A stretch of 64,000 nucleotides of DNA from contig NZ_CP025804.1 of NCBI RefSeq assembly GCF_003352085.1, positions 1,302,001-1,366,000 on the forward strand. Direction: 5' to 3'. Numbering within the stretch: the first letter of the stretch is position 1; each line of letters opens with the position of its first letter. The notes beneath the pieces were generated by a model, which worked only from the letters and a program-made list of their open reading frames with translations, had not been told where the DNA came from and ran no database searches. This DNA comes from Sulfitobacter sp. SK012. GTDB taxonomy: Bacteria; Pseudomonadota; Alphaproteobacteria; Rhodobacterales; Rhodobacteraceae. Positions 36,728-45,635 of the stretch are shown here, piece after piece. The translations under genes and the position numbers were made by a program.

Positions 36728-37537
36728 ATGGCCCATGCCAAGAACCACGACTACCATATCCTAAGCCCCTCGATCTGGCCGCTGCTTGGCGCGCTTTTCG
36801 GTTTTGTCATGCTCTCAGGCGCTGTTGCCTGGATGCACGAAATCACGCCGTTTATCTTCCTGATCGGGCTCGTAGGTACACTTTACACCATGTTCGCATG
36901 GTGGTCCGAGGTCGTTGAGGAAAGTAAGGTTGGCGATCATACTCCGGTTGTTCAGATCGGCCTGCGGTATGGGTTTATCCTGTTTATTATGTCCGAAGTA
37001 ATGTTCTTTGTTGCTTGGTTCTGGACGTTCTTCAAACAGGCTCTCTACCCGATGTACGACTATTTCGGGACTGAATACCTCAAGCCAGAAATTCATGCTG
37101 TTGATCCGTTTCACCTGCCGCTTATGAACACGCTTGTGCTGCTGTTGTCGGGTTGTGCTGTTACATGGGCACACCACGCGCTGGTGCATGAAAATAACCG
37201 TAAGGATCTGGTCACTGGTCTCGCGATTTCCATCGTGCTCGGCCTGTTTTTCACGGCACTTCAGGCCTTTGAATATTACGAACTGCTTGCCCACGAGGAT
37301 TGGACCTTTGGCGGCGACATGTTCTTTTCCAGCTTCTTTATGGCCACAGGCTTCCATGGCTTCCACGTGATAATCGGCACGATCTTTTTGTTCGTCTGCA
37401 TGATGCGCGCCATGCGCGGTCACTTTGATCCGCAAAACCATGTCGGGTTCGAGGCTGCTGCTTGGTACTGGCACTTCGTGGATGTGGTGTGGCTGTTCCT
37501 CTTCTTCGCCGTCTACATGTGGGGCGTCCCGGGCTAG
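36728..37537 (+). CDS. ctaE: Cytochrome c oxidase subunit III
   Basis: A 269-residue subunit with seven hydrophobic segments. Family signatures are [44 protein letters not shown] and [17 protein letters not shown]. It lies 22 bases after ctaG and is followed by a strong terminator at 37577-37609, which ends the operon. Confidence 0.98.
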   Translation: MAHAKNHDYHILSPSIWPLLGALFGFVMLSGAVAWMHEITPFIFLIGLVGTLYTMFAWWSEVVEESKVGDHTPVVQIGLRYGFILFIMSEVMFFVAWFWTFFKQALYPMYDYFGTEYLKPEIHAVDPFHLPLMNTLVLLLSGCAVTWAHHALVHENNRKDLVTGLAISIVLGLFFTALQAFEYYELLAHEDWTFGGDMFFSSFFMATGFHGFHVIIGTIFLFVCMMRAMRGHFDPQNHVGFEAAAWYWHFVDVVWLFLFFAVYMWGVPG

Positions 37538-37576
37538 ACCTGAGGGGTTGCACCTGCTGGTCTGACGACTAAAACC

Positions 37577-37609
37577 AAACGCGCGGAGCATCACGCTTCG
37601 CGCGTTTTT
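37577..37609 (+). terminator. Rho-independent terminator after ctaE
   Basis: AAACGCGCGGAGC (37577-37589) pairs with GCTTCGCGCGTTT (37595-37607) with one G-T pair and a 5-base loop, followed by a T-run. It separates the oxidase operon from the SURF1 gene. Confidence 0.92.
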
Positions 37610-37630
37610 CTTTAAAGCCAGAGAGCCTTT

Positions 37631-38311
37631 ATGCGCCGCGCGCTGTTTCTTGCAATTATCGGTCTGGGTGGCGCTGCCATCCTCATCTCGCTTGGCGTAT
37701 GGCAAGTGCAGCGACTGAATTGGAAAGAAGGCGTGATCGCGGATATTGAGAGCCGCATCCTTGCTGATCCGGTCGCCTTGCCTGCAAACCCCGACCCTGC
37801 GCGTGATGCCTATCTGCCCGTGCGAGCAACAGGCACGCTGGGGCAGGCTCAACTGCATGTTCTGGTCTCTCAAAAAGAGGTTGGTGCCGGGTATCGGGTG
37901 ATTTCCCCCCTGACGCTTGAGGATGGCCGCATCATCTTGGCAGATCTCGGTTTTGTAGTCTCGAGTAACAAAGAGACGTTGAAGACCGCAGGCCCCGCTG
38001 ATCTGACCGGCAATTTGCAATGGCCCCAAGAGGTTGATGGCTTCACGCCTGATCCTGATCTGACCGCCAATATATGGTTTGCGCGTGATGTGCCTGCCAT
38101 GGCGCGCGCGCTTGGGACGGACCCTGTTTTGCTGGTGACGCGCGTGGGCTCGATGCCAGATAAAACCGTGCGACCTTTGCCGGTTGAGACTGCGCGCATT
38201 CCGAACGATCATCTACAATACGCCATAACTTGGTTTTCGCTGGCGGCCATCTGGCTGGCGATGTCTTTCTTCTTTATGCGGCGTCGCCGCAGCCCAACCC
38301 CAAAGGTCTGA
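37631..38311 (+). CDS. SURF1 family protein
   Basis: A 226-residue membrane protein with a helix at each end (about 4-24 and 197-215) and a periplasmic domain between, as in SURF1/Shy1, which helps insert heme A into oxidase subunit I. The motif LGVWQVQRLNWKEGVI is typical, and RPLPVETARIPNDHLQYAITWF matches the C-terminal signature. It lies behind the ctaE terminator and 3 bases before thrC. Confidence 0.93.
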   Translation: MRRALFLAIIGLGGAAILISLGVWQVQRLNWKEGVIADIESRILADPVALPANPDPARDAYLPVRATGTLGQAQLHVLVSQKEVGAGYRVISPLTLEDGRIILADLGFVVSSNKETLKTAGPADLTGNLQWPQEVDGFTPDPDLTANIWFARDVPAMARALGTDPVLLVTRVGSMPDKTVRPLPVETARIPNDHLQYAITWFSLAAIWLAMSFFFMRRRRSPTPKV

Positions 38312-38314
38312 CCC

Positions 38315-39703
38315 ATGCGTTATATCTCCACCCGTGGCACCGCCCCGATCCTAAGCTTTGAAGAAGCGATGCTGACCGGGCTTGCCCGTGACGGCGGGTT
38401 ATATGTGCCAGAGACAATTCCGACGTTGTCGCGCCAAGACATCGCGGCGATGTCCGGGCAATCCTACGAAGAGGTCGCCTTTACCGTCATGCGCCCCTTT
38501 ATTGGGGATACGTTTACCGACGCCGAATTCCGTCAGTTGATTGCGCAGGCCTACGCCAGCATCGGTCACGATGCTCGTGCCCCGTTGGTAGAGCTGGCCC
38601 CGAACCACTTTTTGCTTGAGCTATTTCACGGGCCAACGCTTGCGTTTAAAGATTTTGCCATACAGCTTATTGGCCAGATGTTCCAACTGGCTTTGGGTCG
38701 CAAGAATGAGCGCGTCACAATTGTGGGGGCGACGTCGGGGGATACCGGCTCGGCTGCGATTGAAGCTTTCAAAGGTTTGGACAACGTCGACGTCTTTATC
38801 CTTTACCCACATGGTCGCGTGTCCGAAGTGCAGCGCCGCCAAATGACCACGCCGCCCGAAGACAACGTGCATGCGTTGGCTGTTGATGGCGATTTTGACG
38901 ACTGTCAGGCGCGCCTCAAGGATATGTTCAACGATTTTGAATTCCGCGACGGCGTGCGCCTTGCTGGGGTAAATTCGATCAATTGGGGGCGGGTGCTGGC
39001 GCAGGTCGTCTATTATTTCACGTCCGCTGTAAGCCTTGGTGCGCCGGGACGCGAGATCAGCTTTACCGTGCCAACGGGAAATTTCGGCGATATCTTTGCT
39101 GGCTACATCGCTAAACGCATGGGCCTGCCGATTGCCGATCTGGTGGTGGCGACCAATCAAAACGACATTTTGCACCGCTGTCTATCTGGTGAGGGCTATC
39201 ACAAAGGTACTGTGCATCCCTCCATTAGCCCGTCGATGGATATTCAGGTTTCCTCGAATTTTGAACGCGCGCTCTTCGACGCATATGGTCGCGATGGCGG
39301 TGCGGTTGCGCAACTGATGAACGAACTGGGGCAGGGGGGGTTCGAGGTCAGCCAAGGTGCCATGCAGGCCTTGCAAGGTCTCTACCGCTCGGGGCGTGCG
39401 TCTGAGGCGGAAACCTCCGCTACGATTACCGATATGCTGGCGCGCACAGGCGAGCTTTTGTGCCCGCATTCGGCCATCGGTGTGAAGGTTGCAAATGACC
39501 TGCGGGATCCAAAGGTTCCGATGGTGACACTCGCTACCGCGCATCCAGCCAAGTTCCCCGATGCGGTTGAAGCAGCAACGGGCATTCGTCCCCCCTTGCC
39601 AGCGCGCATGGCAGACCTTTATGACCGCTCTGAACGTTTGACACGTGTGCCAAACGACGTTGAGACGCTTATGACCCATATCAAAGGAAACATCCGCGCG
39701 TGA
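38315..39703 (+). CDS. thrC: Threonine synthase
   Basis: A 462-residue PLP enzyme that converts O-phosphohomoserine to threonine. The PLP lysine is in LAFKDFAIQL, the phosphate-binding region includes GATSGDTGSAAIEAF, and the N-terminus MRYISTRGTAP is typical of the long bacterial type. Its stop overlaps the GTG start of the next gene. Confidence 0.97.
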   Translation: MRYISTRGTAPILSFEEAMLTGLARDGGLYVPETIPTLSRQDIAAMSGQSYEEVAFTVMRPFIGDTFTDAEFRQLIAQAYASIGHDARAPLVELAPNHFLLELFHGPTLAFKDFAIQLIGQMFQLALGRKNERVTIVGATSGDTGSAAIEAFKGLDNVDVFILYPHGRVSEVQRRQMTTPPEDNVHALAVDGDFDDCQARLKDMFNDFEFRDGVRLAGVNSINWGRVLAQVVYYFTSAVSLGAPGREISFTVPTGNFGDIFAGYIAKRMGLPIADLVVATNQNDILHRCLSGEGYHKGTVHPSISPSMDIQVSSNFERALFDAYGRDGGAVAQLMNELGQGGFEVSQGAMQALQGLYRSGRASEAETSATITDMLARTGELLCPHSAIGVKVANDLRDPKVPMVTLATAHPAKFPDAVEAATGIRPPLPARMADLYDRSERLTRVPNDVETLMTHIKGNIRA

Positions 39704-40962
39704 CATTGCAAACTCATCGCCTGCCCAACGGCTTTCGCATCGTGACAGAACGGATGGAGGGGCTTGCCTCGGCGTCCATTGGTGTCTGGGTTGCCGCAGG
39801 GGGGCGCAACGAGACGCCTCAGCAAAACGGCATTGCGCATTTTCTTGAACACATGGCCTTTAAGGGCACCACCAAACGTTCTGCGCTGCAGATCGCAGAA
39901 GCGATCGAGGACGTTGGTGGCTATATCAATGCCTATACCTCACGCGAAGTGACCGCCTATTACGTGCGGGTGCTGGAAAACGATGTGCCGTTGGGTCTGG
40001 ACGTGATCGCGGACATTCTGCGCAATCCGGTACTGGAGGAGAGCGAGATTGAGGTTGAGCGCGGCGTTATCTTGCAAGAGATCGGCCAAGCTTTGGATAC
40101 GCCAGATGATGTGATCTTTGATTGGTTGCAGGAGCAGGCCTATCCAGATCAGCCACTGGGGCGCACTATTTTGGGCCCTACCGAGCGTGTATCCAATTTC
40201 AGCCGCTCTGATCTGCAGGGCTTTATTGGCAACCATTACGGTCCAGAACAGATGATCCTATCTGCTGCTGGTGCCGTGGATCATGATGCCATCGTGGCGC
40301 TAGCCGAAAAGCTGTTTGGCGATATGGAACCCAAGCCGATGTTCGATGTGAACGCGGCCAAATTTGTTGGTGGTGAGTTCCGTCAGGCCAAGCCGCTGGA
40401 GCAGGCGCATTTTGCGCTGGGGTTTGAGAGCCCCGGCTACCGCGCGGACAATATCTATGTGGCGCAAATCTATGCCTCTGCTTTGGGGGGTGGCATGTCT
40501 AGCCGTCTGTTCCAAGAAATCCGCGAAAATCGGGGGCTGTGCTATACGATTTTTGCGCAGGCCGGAGCCTATGCCGACACCGGGATGATGACCGTTTACG
40601 CAGGCACTTCCGGAGAGCAGTTGCCCGAGCTCGCCCATATCACCATCGACGAGATGAAGCGCGCTGCCAGCGACATGACCCCCGCCGAAGTTGCGCGGGC
40701 ACGTGCGCAGATGAAAGCAGGCTTGCTGATGGGACTAGAGAGCCCTTCGAACCGCGCAGAACGTTTGGCGCGGCTGATCCAAATTTGGGACCGCATTCCG
40801 CCATTGGAGGAAACCATTGCGCAGATTGATGCCGTCACAACCGGCGACGTGCGCGCGTTTGCGGAAACCATGGCAGCGGCGGCCCCTGCTGCATTGGCGC
40901 TTTATGGCCCGGTTGACGGGGCACCCAGCCTAGAAGAATTACAGGGACGTCGCGCGGCCTGA
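39700..40962 (+). CDS. M16 family zinc peptidase (processing-peptidase type)
   Basis: A 420-residue metallopeptidase related to the beta subunit of mitochondrial processing peptidase. The inverted zinc motif HFLEH is at 47-51, and the downstream glutamate is in EVERGVILQEIGQ. The start is GTG 39700, overlapping the thrC stop (GTGA); this start is needed to include the N-terminal strand LQTHRLPNGFRIVTE. thrC followed by this peptidase and a GNAT is a familiar Rhodobacteraceae order. Confidence 0.94.
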   Translation: MTLQTHRLPNGFRIVTERMEGLASASIGVWVAAGGRNETPQQNGIAHFLEHMAFKGTTKRSALQIAEAIEDVGGYINAYTSREVTAYYVRVLENDVPLGLDVIADILRNPVLEESEIEVERGVILQEIGQALDTPDDVIFDWLQEQAYPDQPLGRTILGPTERVSNFSRSDLQGFIGNHYGPEQMILSAAGAVDHDAIVALAEKLFGDMEPKPMFDVNAAKFVGGEFRQAKPLEQAHFALGFESPGYRADNIYVAQIYASALGGGMSSRLFQEIRENRGLCYTIFAQAGAYADTGMMTVYAGTSGEQLPELAHITIDEMKRAASDMTPAEVARARAQMKAGLLMGLESPSNRAERLARLIQIWDRIPPLEETIAQIDAVTTGDVRAFAETMAAAAPAALALYGPVDGAPSLEELQGRRAA

Positions 40963-41543
40963 TGCTGCTTAGGCGTAAATTAAGGATTGAGACGGAGCGG
41001 TTGACCCTGCGCCCTCCGGTGCATTCGGATTTCCGCAACTGGACCGCCCTGCGCGTGGCCAGCATGGATTTTCTGACGCCGTGGGAACCGTCTTGGGCAG
41101 AAGATCACTTGTCGCGCAAATCGTTCTCGAACCGGGTCTATTGGGCGCAACGCTCTGTCACGGGCGGCACTGCGCTGCCGCTTTTTTTGATCCGACGTGA
41201 AGACCAAGCGCTTTTGGGGGCGATCACGCTCGACAATATCCGGCGCGGTCCTGCGCAGGCAGGCACGCTGGGCTATTGGACTGGCGAGCAGTTTTCGCGC
41301 CGCGGATATATGGCCGAGGCGATTGCGACGGTGGTGCATTATGCCCGCACCCAACTTGACCTGAGCCGACTTGAGGCGGCCTGCTTGCCTGAGAACGCGG
41401 CGTCGCGTGGGCTTTTGGAAAAGTCAGGATTTAAGTACGAGGGTGTCGCACAAAGCTATCTTCAGATTTGCGGACGCTGGCGGACTCATGTGCTGTATGC
41501 CAGCCTGCGCAACGACAGACGTGGCAAAACTGACGCTGGCTGA
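40962..41543 (+). CDS. RimJ-type GNAT N-acetyltransferase
   Basis: A 193-residue acetyltransferase. The N-terminal strand IETERLTLRPP, the central strand ALLGAITLDNI, and the acetyl-CoA loop region TGEQFSRRGYMAEAI are typical of the RimJ/RimL group that acetylates protein N-termini. The start overlaps the peptidase stop (TGATG). The target is not known. Confidence 0.88.
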   Translation: MLLRRKLRIETERLTLRPPVHSDFRNWTALRVASMDFLTPWEPSWAEDHLSRKSFSNRVYWAQRSVTGGTALPLFLIRREDQALLGAITLDNIRRGPAQAGTLGYWTGEQFSRRGYMAEAIATVVHYARTQLDLSRLEAACLPENAASRGLLEKSGFKYEGVAQSYLQICGRWRTHVLYASLRNDRRGKTDAG

Positions 41544-41605
41544 CCTGTCGCCACTTAATCCAAAAACTGTGCCAAGAAACTAAATCCTTATGCTAACCTT
41601 GGGAT

Positions 41606-42412
41606 ATGATGTGGCGATACGCATTTTCATTCCTCTGCCTTGCAGGCACTGCAGTTGCCCAAGATCGGGTACCAAGCCATTGTATCGCGCTGGCGCAGGC
41701 TGATCCCGCGCTGCATTACGTCGCCTTTGAAGACCTGCCTCCTGACAGCGTGGGCCTGCATTACATCGGTCATGCATCGTTCTTGATCGACACTGGGCGC
41801 ATCCAAAGCGTGACGGACTTCACCGGCTTTATTGGAACCACTGGTATGATCCCCGATGTAGTGACGATGAACCATGCCCACGACAGCCATTGGACTGCGT
41901 TCCCTGATCCGGCCATTGCACATGTGCTGCAAGGCTGGGGAAAATTTGGCGAAGGGGTAGAGCACAAGCTTGATCTGGGTGAAGTGCTGATCCGCAATGT
42001 GTCGACCGATATCCGATCGCAATTCAGTGGCATCGAGATCAATGGTAATTCGATCTTTGTCTTTGAGGCGGCTGGGCTTTGTATTGGTCATCTGGGGCAT
42101 CTGCACCACGAGCCAGACGCAGAGCAATATGCAGTTCTTGGTCGGCTTGATGTGGTGATGGCCCCGGTTGATGGCGGGCTGACATTGGATTTACCGACGA
42201 TGATCCGCGTGCTCAAACGGTTGAAATCCAGCGTTGTGATCCCGATGCATTGGTTTTCCGAAGTGGCCCTAAGGGATTTCTTGCGCGGCATGGCGGATGA
42301 ATTCACCGTGATTGAGGTCGGTGGTCCGTCGCTTGTTATGTCGCTTGATCGGCTATCCTCGCGCCCGCAGGTTATGGTGCTGCGCCCTGAGTGGCTTCTT
42401 GATGCGCAATAG
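41606..42412 (+). CDS. Metallo-beta-lactamase-fold protein, exported
   Basis: A 268-residue protein with a signal peptide (to about TAVAQ). The fold is suggested by GLHYIGHASFLIDTG, the histidine cluster MNHAHDSHW (His90, His92, Asp93, His95), GHLGHLHHE and VIPMHWF near the end, as in UlaG-like hydrolases. The first motif is not canonical HxHxDH: Ser takes the place of the Asp, and an Asp sits one residue earlier. The substrate is unknown. It has a 62-base gap after the GNAT gene. Confidence 0.78.
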   Translation: MMWRYAFSFLCLAGTAVAQDRVPSHCIALAQADPALHYVAFEDLPPDSVGLHYIGHASFLIDTGRIQSVTDFTGFIGTTGMIPDVVTMNHAHDSHWTAFPDPAIAHVLQGWGKFGEGVEHKLDLGEVLIRNVSTDIRSQFSGIEINGNSIFVFEAAGLCIGHLGHLHHEPDAEQYAVLGRLDVVMAPVDGGLTLDLPTMIRVLKRLKSSVVIPMHWFSEVALRDFLRGMADEFTVIEVGGPSLVMSLDRLSSRPQVMVLRPEWLLDAQ

Positions 42413-42448
42413 GGTTGCATCCTGCGCGTGCGCGTTTGATCAAGCCCT

Positions 42449-43870
42449 ATGGCCATATCCTTGAATCCCGCCGACACCACTTTCGCTGAAACCTTGCGTG
42501 CAGCACTTCCCGATGACACCGTGCGCGAGGTGACAGATCGATATTTGACTGAACCACGCGGGCGCTACGCAGGGCAGGCGGGCTTGGTTGCTTTGCCACG
42601 AAACGTCGAAGAGGTCGCGACATTGATCCGTCTTGCTGGTGCTGCGCGCGTGGGTGTTGTGCCTTATGGCGGTGGAACAGGATTGGTTGGCGGGCAGGTT
42701 GCGCCAGACGGCCCTACGCCCCTGATTTTGTCGCTAGAACGGATGACCGCGATCCGCGACGTTTATGCAGACGAGAATGTGTTGGTGGCTGAAGCCGGTG
42801 CTGTGCTGGCCGATGTGCAGACCGCAGCCCAGAATGTGGACCGTTTGTTCCCGCTGACGCTTGCGGCGCAGGGGTCAGCGCGGATTGGCGGAAACCTTGC
42901 AACGAACGCGGGCGGCACAGGGGTGCTGCGCTACGGCAATGCCCGTGATCTATGTTTAGGGCTGGAGGCCGTGCTGCCGGACGGTCAAATCTGGAACGGG
43001 CTGACGCGGCTGCGCAAGAACAATACGGGCTATGACTTGCGCCATCTTTTGATTGGGGCCGAAGGGACGTTGGGTGTGATCACGGCAGCCGCGCTAAAGC
43101 TGTTTGCACGGCCTGCCCAAACTGGGACGGCGATGTTGGTGGTGGAAAACCCCGCTGCGGCCTTGTCACTGTTGAGCCTCGCACGCGGTCAGTTGGGCGA
43201 AATGATCAGCGCCTTTGAGTTGATCCACCGGCAGGGGTTTGATTTTCTGGCCGAGGTGGGGCCCGATGTTCGCATGCCTTTTGAGGCAGCACCCGAATGG
43301 TGCGTGCTGATAGAGCTCGGCCTGTCGGGTGATTTGGACCCACAGACTGCGCTAGAGCAGGTGTTTACCTCCGGCGATGAGGCTGGGCTGGTGTCAGACG
43401 GGGTGATTGCCCAAAGTGCGGCACAGGCGGAGGCGCTTTGGGCCATTCGCGAGAGTATACCTGAGGCCAACCGGCGGGTAGGGTCGATATCTAGCCACGA
43501 TATTTCGGTGCCCCTCAGTGCAATCCCGGCATTCATTGAAGAAGCAGGTGCGCAACTGGCGCTAATGGGCACGTTCCGGATCAATTGTTTTGGTCATGTC
43601 GGGGATGGAAACCTGCATTACAACGTGTTCCCAATGCCGGGGCAAAGCCGTGACGATCACACCAACCAGCGCGCCGCGATCAAGGCGCTGGTACACGATC
43701 TTGTCCACAGCATGGGCGGATCAATCAGCGCTGAGCATGGGATAGGACGGCTTAAGGTCGATGATCTCGAGAAATACGGCGACCTGGCCAAGATGTCAGC
43801 GATGCGCGCGATTAAAGCGGCGCTGGACCCTGCGGGTATCATGAACCCCGGCGCAGTTTTGCGGGGATAA
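42449..43870 (+). CDS. FAD-binding 2-hydroxyacid dehydrogenase (GlcD/D2HGDH type)
   Basis: A 473-residue flavoenzyme. The FAD-binding domain shows YGGGTGLVGGQVAP and LAAQGSARIGGNLATNAGG; the C-terminal domain has FGHVGDGNLHYN and GSISAEHGIGRLK, the metal and substrate signature of D-lactate, glycolate and D-2-hydroxyglutarate dehydrogenases. It probably passes electrons to quinone or another carrier. No GlcE/GlcF partners are adjacent, which favours a single-subunit type. Confidence 0.92.
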   Translation: MAISLNPADTTFAETLRAALPDDTVREVTDRYLTEPRGRYAGQAGLVALPRNVEEVATLIRLAGAARVGVVPYGGGTGLVGGQVAPDGPTPLILSLERMTAIRDVYADENVLVAEAGAVLADVQTAAQNVDRLFPLTLAAQGSARIGGNLATNAGGTGVLRYGNARDLCLGLEAVLPDGQIWNGLTRLRKNNTGYDLRHLLIGAEGTLGVITAAALKLFARPAQTGTAMLVVENPAAALSLLSLARGQLGEMISAFELIHRQGFDFLAEVGPDVRMPFEAAPEWCVLIELGLSGDLDPQTALEQVFTSGDEAGLVSDGVIAQSAAQAEALWAIRESIPEANRRVGSISSHDISVPLSAIPAFIEEAGAQLALMGTFRINCFGHVGDGNLHYNVFPMPGQSRDDHTNQRAAIKALVHDLVHSMGGSISAEHGIGRLKVDDLEKYGDLAKMSAMRAIKAALDPAGIMNPGAVLRG

Positions 43871-43874
43871 GCGC

Positions 43875-43897
43875 GGAGGAGGCGCTATGCCTCCTCG
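43875..43897. terminator. Hairpin between converging genes
   Basis: GAGGAGGC (43876-43883) pairs with GCCTCCTC (43889-43896) over a 5-base loop. It lies between the FAD enzyme gene and apt, which converge. No clear T-run follows, so strength is uncertain. Confidence 0.5.
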
Positions 43898-43931
43898 CAG
43901 CCCCTGATTTTCCGCGGATATGGGACGGGTG

Positions 43932-44462
43932 TCAGAGTCCGTCAAAGGCACACAGCGCGTTGACTTCCATCCCCATGGCCTCGAGCTTTGCCCGCCCACC
44001 AAGTTCTGGCAGGTCTATGATAAAGGCCGTTGAGACGATCTCTCCGCCCAGACGCTCGATCAATTTGATACCTGCCTCCGCCGTGCCGCCAGTGGCCAAC
44101 AGATCATCAACCACAAGGATTTTCTCACCCGGTTGGATCGCGTCGTCGTGGATTTCTACAATCGCCTCACCATATTCCAGCGTGTAGTCCTGACTGATTG
44201 TCCGACCGGGCAACTTGCCCTTTTTTCGGATCGGTACAAATCCAACGCTCAGCTGGTGAGCAATCGCGCCGCCAAGGATAAACCCCCGCGCTTCCAATCC
44301 AACGACCTTGTCGATGTTGATGCCCGCATAGGGATGCAGCATCTGGTCGATTGCCATGCGAAAACCGCGGGGGTCAGCAAAAAGCGTGGTCACATCGCGG
44401 AACATGATCCCCTCGTGAGGGAAGTCGACGATGGTGCGGATGTAGTCCTGGATCTGTTTCAT
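43932..44462 (-). CDS. apt: Adenine phosphoribosyltransferase
   Basis: A 176-residue purine-salvage enzyme joining adenine and PRPP to make AMP. The PRPP motif is [17 protein letters not shown], and the N-terminus [19 protein letters not shown] is standard. ATG 44462 is chosen; the frame extends 49 codons further with no homology. mtnP, another adenine-related gene, lies 1.2 kb away on the same strand: MtnP releases adenine that Apt can reuse. Confidence 0.97.
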   Translation of the reverse strand: MKQIQDYIRTIVDFPHEGIMFRDVTTLFADPRGFRMAIDQMLHPYAGINIDKVVGLEARGFILGGAIAHQLSVGFVPIRKKGKLPGRTISQDYTLEYGEAIVEIHDDAIQPGEKILVVDDLLATGGTAEAGIKLIERLGGEIVSTAFIIDLPELGGRAKLEAMGMEVNALCAFDGL

Positions 44463-44711
44463 GGGGGCTTTCTTTGAGGGCTGGGTTTTGGTTTTGGGCC
44501 CGTTTGAGGGAGGGTTTGCGTAAAGGGCAGAGATGCCCCTAAAGCCTTGAATTTCGGCGGTTGCCTTCGAACCGCGCCTAGTAATCTCAAAGGTCAGCAC
44601 AAACTGCAAGGCGATGCTTTGTGGCGCGGGGACTCCAAAAATTCCCGCTATTGTGGTATTGTGGTTGAATTATACCATTTTTATTTGATTCGAAATTTTA
44701 GGAGAAATATC

Positions 44712-44846
44712 ATGCAACGCATCGTAATGTACGCCGTATTTCTGGTGTTGGCACAAAGCGCTGGGGCCGTTGAGAACACTTCCAACAGACCGCTTTGCCC
44801 GGACACGCACTATCCTTGTGGCGAAGATAGCTGCTGTTCACGCTGA
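44712..44846 (+). CDS. Secreted Cys-rich 44-aa peptide
   Basis: ATG 44712 is preceded by a good ribosome binding site (TAGGAG, 44699-44704). The first 19 residues form a signal peptide (hydrophobic, ending SAGA). The mature 25 residues contain four cysteines: Cys29, Cys36 and the pair Cys41-Cys42, in the pattern C-x6-C-x4-CC. This suggests two disulfides and a small folded peptide. I do not recognise a family. The next gene begins 11 bases later with its own strong ribosome binding site, so the two form an operon. Surrounding DNA is A+T-rich. Confidence 0.65.
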   Translation: MQRIVMYAVFLVLAQSAGAVENTSNRPLCPDTHYPCGEDSCCSR

Positions 44847-44857
44847 GGAGCGATATC

Positions 44858-45604
44858 ATGCCCTACAATAAAAGAATTGTCGCAACAGCTGTTTTGTTGA
44901 GCTTTGGTTTATTTATTTACGTTTGGCTGACTGGGATATCGGACAGAGATATCTATGCCTATCATCGTGCAGATTATGAGACGGGGGACCGGCAGATGGC
45001 CCCTGGGAGCATAGCGGCTGTTTCGCCGAAAGGTAATATCAGTGAAATATGCTCGCTCAAAGCCGGTGGGTTAGTTGAGAATGGTGTCCATACGTCACTT
45101 TACTATAACGTTTTGCGAGAGGACTTCCCGTCATATGTTAAATCCATAAAGTTTGTGGCTTGGGCCTTTGGTGATACTGGGCAGGAAAGCACGACGCCTC
45201 AATTGTCGTTTGCCCCCAACCAACTGCCAGCAAGTGGCCGGGAGTTCCGTGGCAGCGAATTGGTCATCAAAAACCTCGCGGAAGCCAATCAATTCGCAGA
45301 ACCTGATTGCGAAACCCGGATGGCTTGGCATCTGAGTAACGGATACAAGGTGTGCACTGTTCGAAAATCGCTGAATAAAGCGGTATTGGGAAATGACGGA
45401 ACCATTCGGATCCGGACCGTGGCGGTTGCTTTTGCCGAGCATTCCAATTTCGTTGGCGAGAGTACATTTGTGAAGGGCAATATTGACTATAACGAACAAG
45501 CACAAATCGCCAATGGCCAACCTTGCGAAGGAAGTCCTTTGCCCTTGTCTGCGAAAGTCCGGCGATGGCTTGAGTTGATTGATCGGGTTGCAGCACCTGC
45601 GTAG
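44858..45604 (+). CDS. Membrane-anchored orphan protein, 248 aa
   Basis: One N-terminal transmembrane helix (about 7-25) and a large outer part. Four cysteines (65, 151, 166, 223) could form two disulfides. No known domain is evident. Short strands such as SIKFVAWAFGDTG and TIRIRTVAVAFAEHSNFVG suggest a beta-rich fold. The ribosome binding site GAGGAG overlaps the end of the peptide gene. Base composition is richer in A+T than most neighbours, which could reflect recent arrival. Function unknown. Confidence 0.72.
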   Translation: MPYNKRIVATAVLLSFGLFIYVWLTGISDRDIYAYHRADYETGDRQMAPGSIAAVSPKGNISEICSLKAGGLVENGVHTSLYYNVLREDFPSYVKSIKFVAWAFGDTGQESTTPQLSFAPNQLPASGREFRGSELVIKNLAEANQFAEPDCETRMAWHLSNGYKVCTVRKSLNKAVLGNDGTIRIRTVAVAFAEHSNFVGESTFVKGNIDYNEQAQIANGQPCEGSPLPLSAKVRRWLELIDRVAAPA

Positions 45605-45635
45605 CGCAACGATTAAATTGGTCGGGTTGTTCGAG

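Noticed and set aside
36815..38212. A 465-codon open frame opposite ctaE and SURF1.
   Set aside because: It spans two real genes and the terminator between them, and has no recognisable domain.
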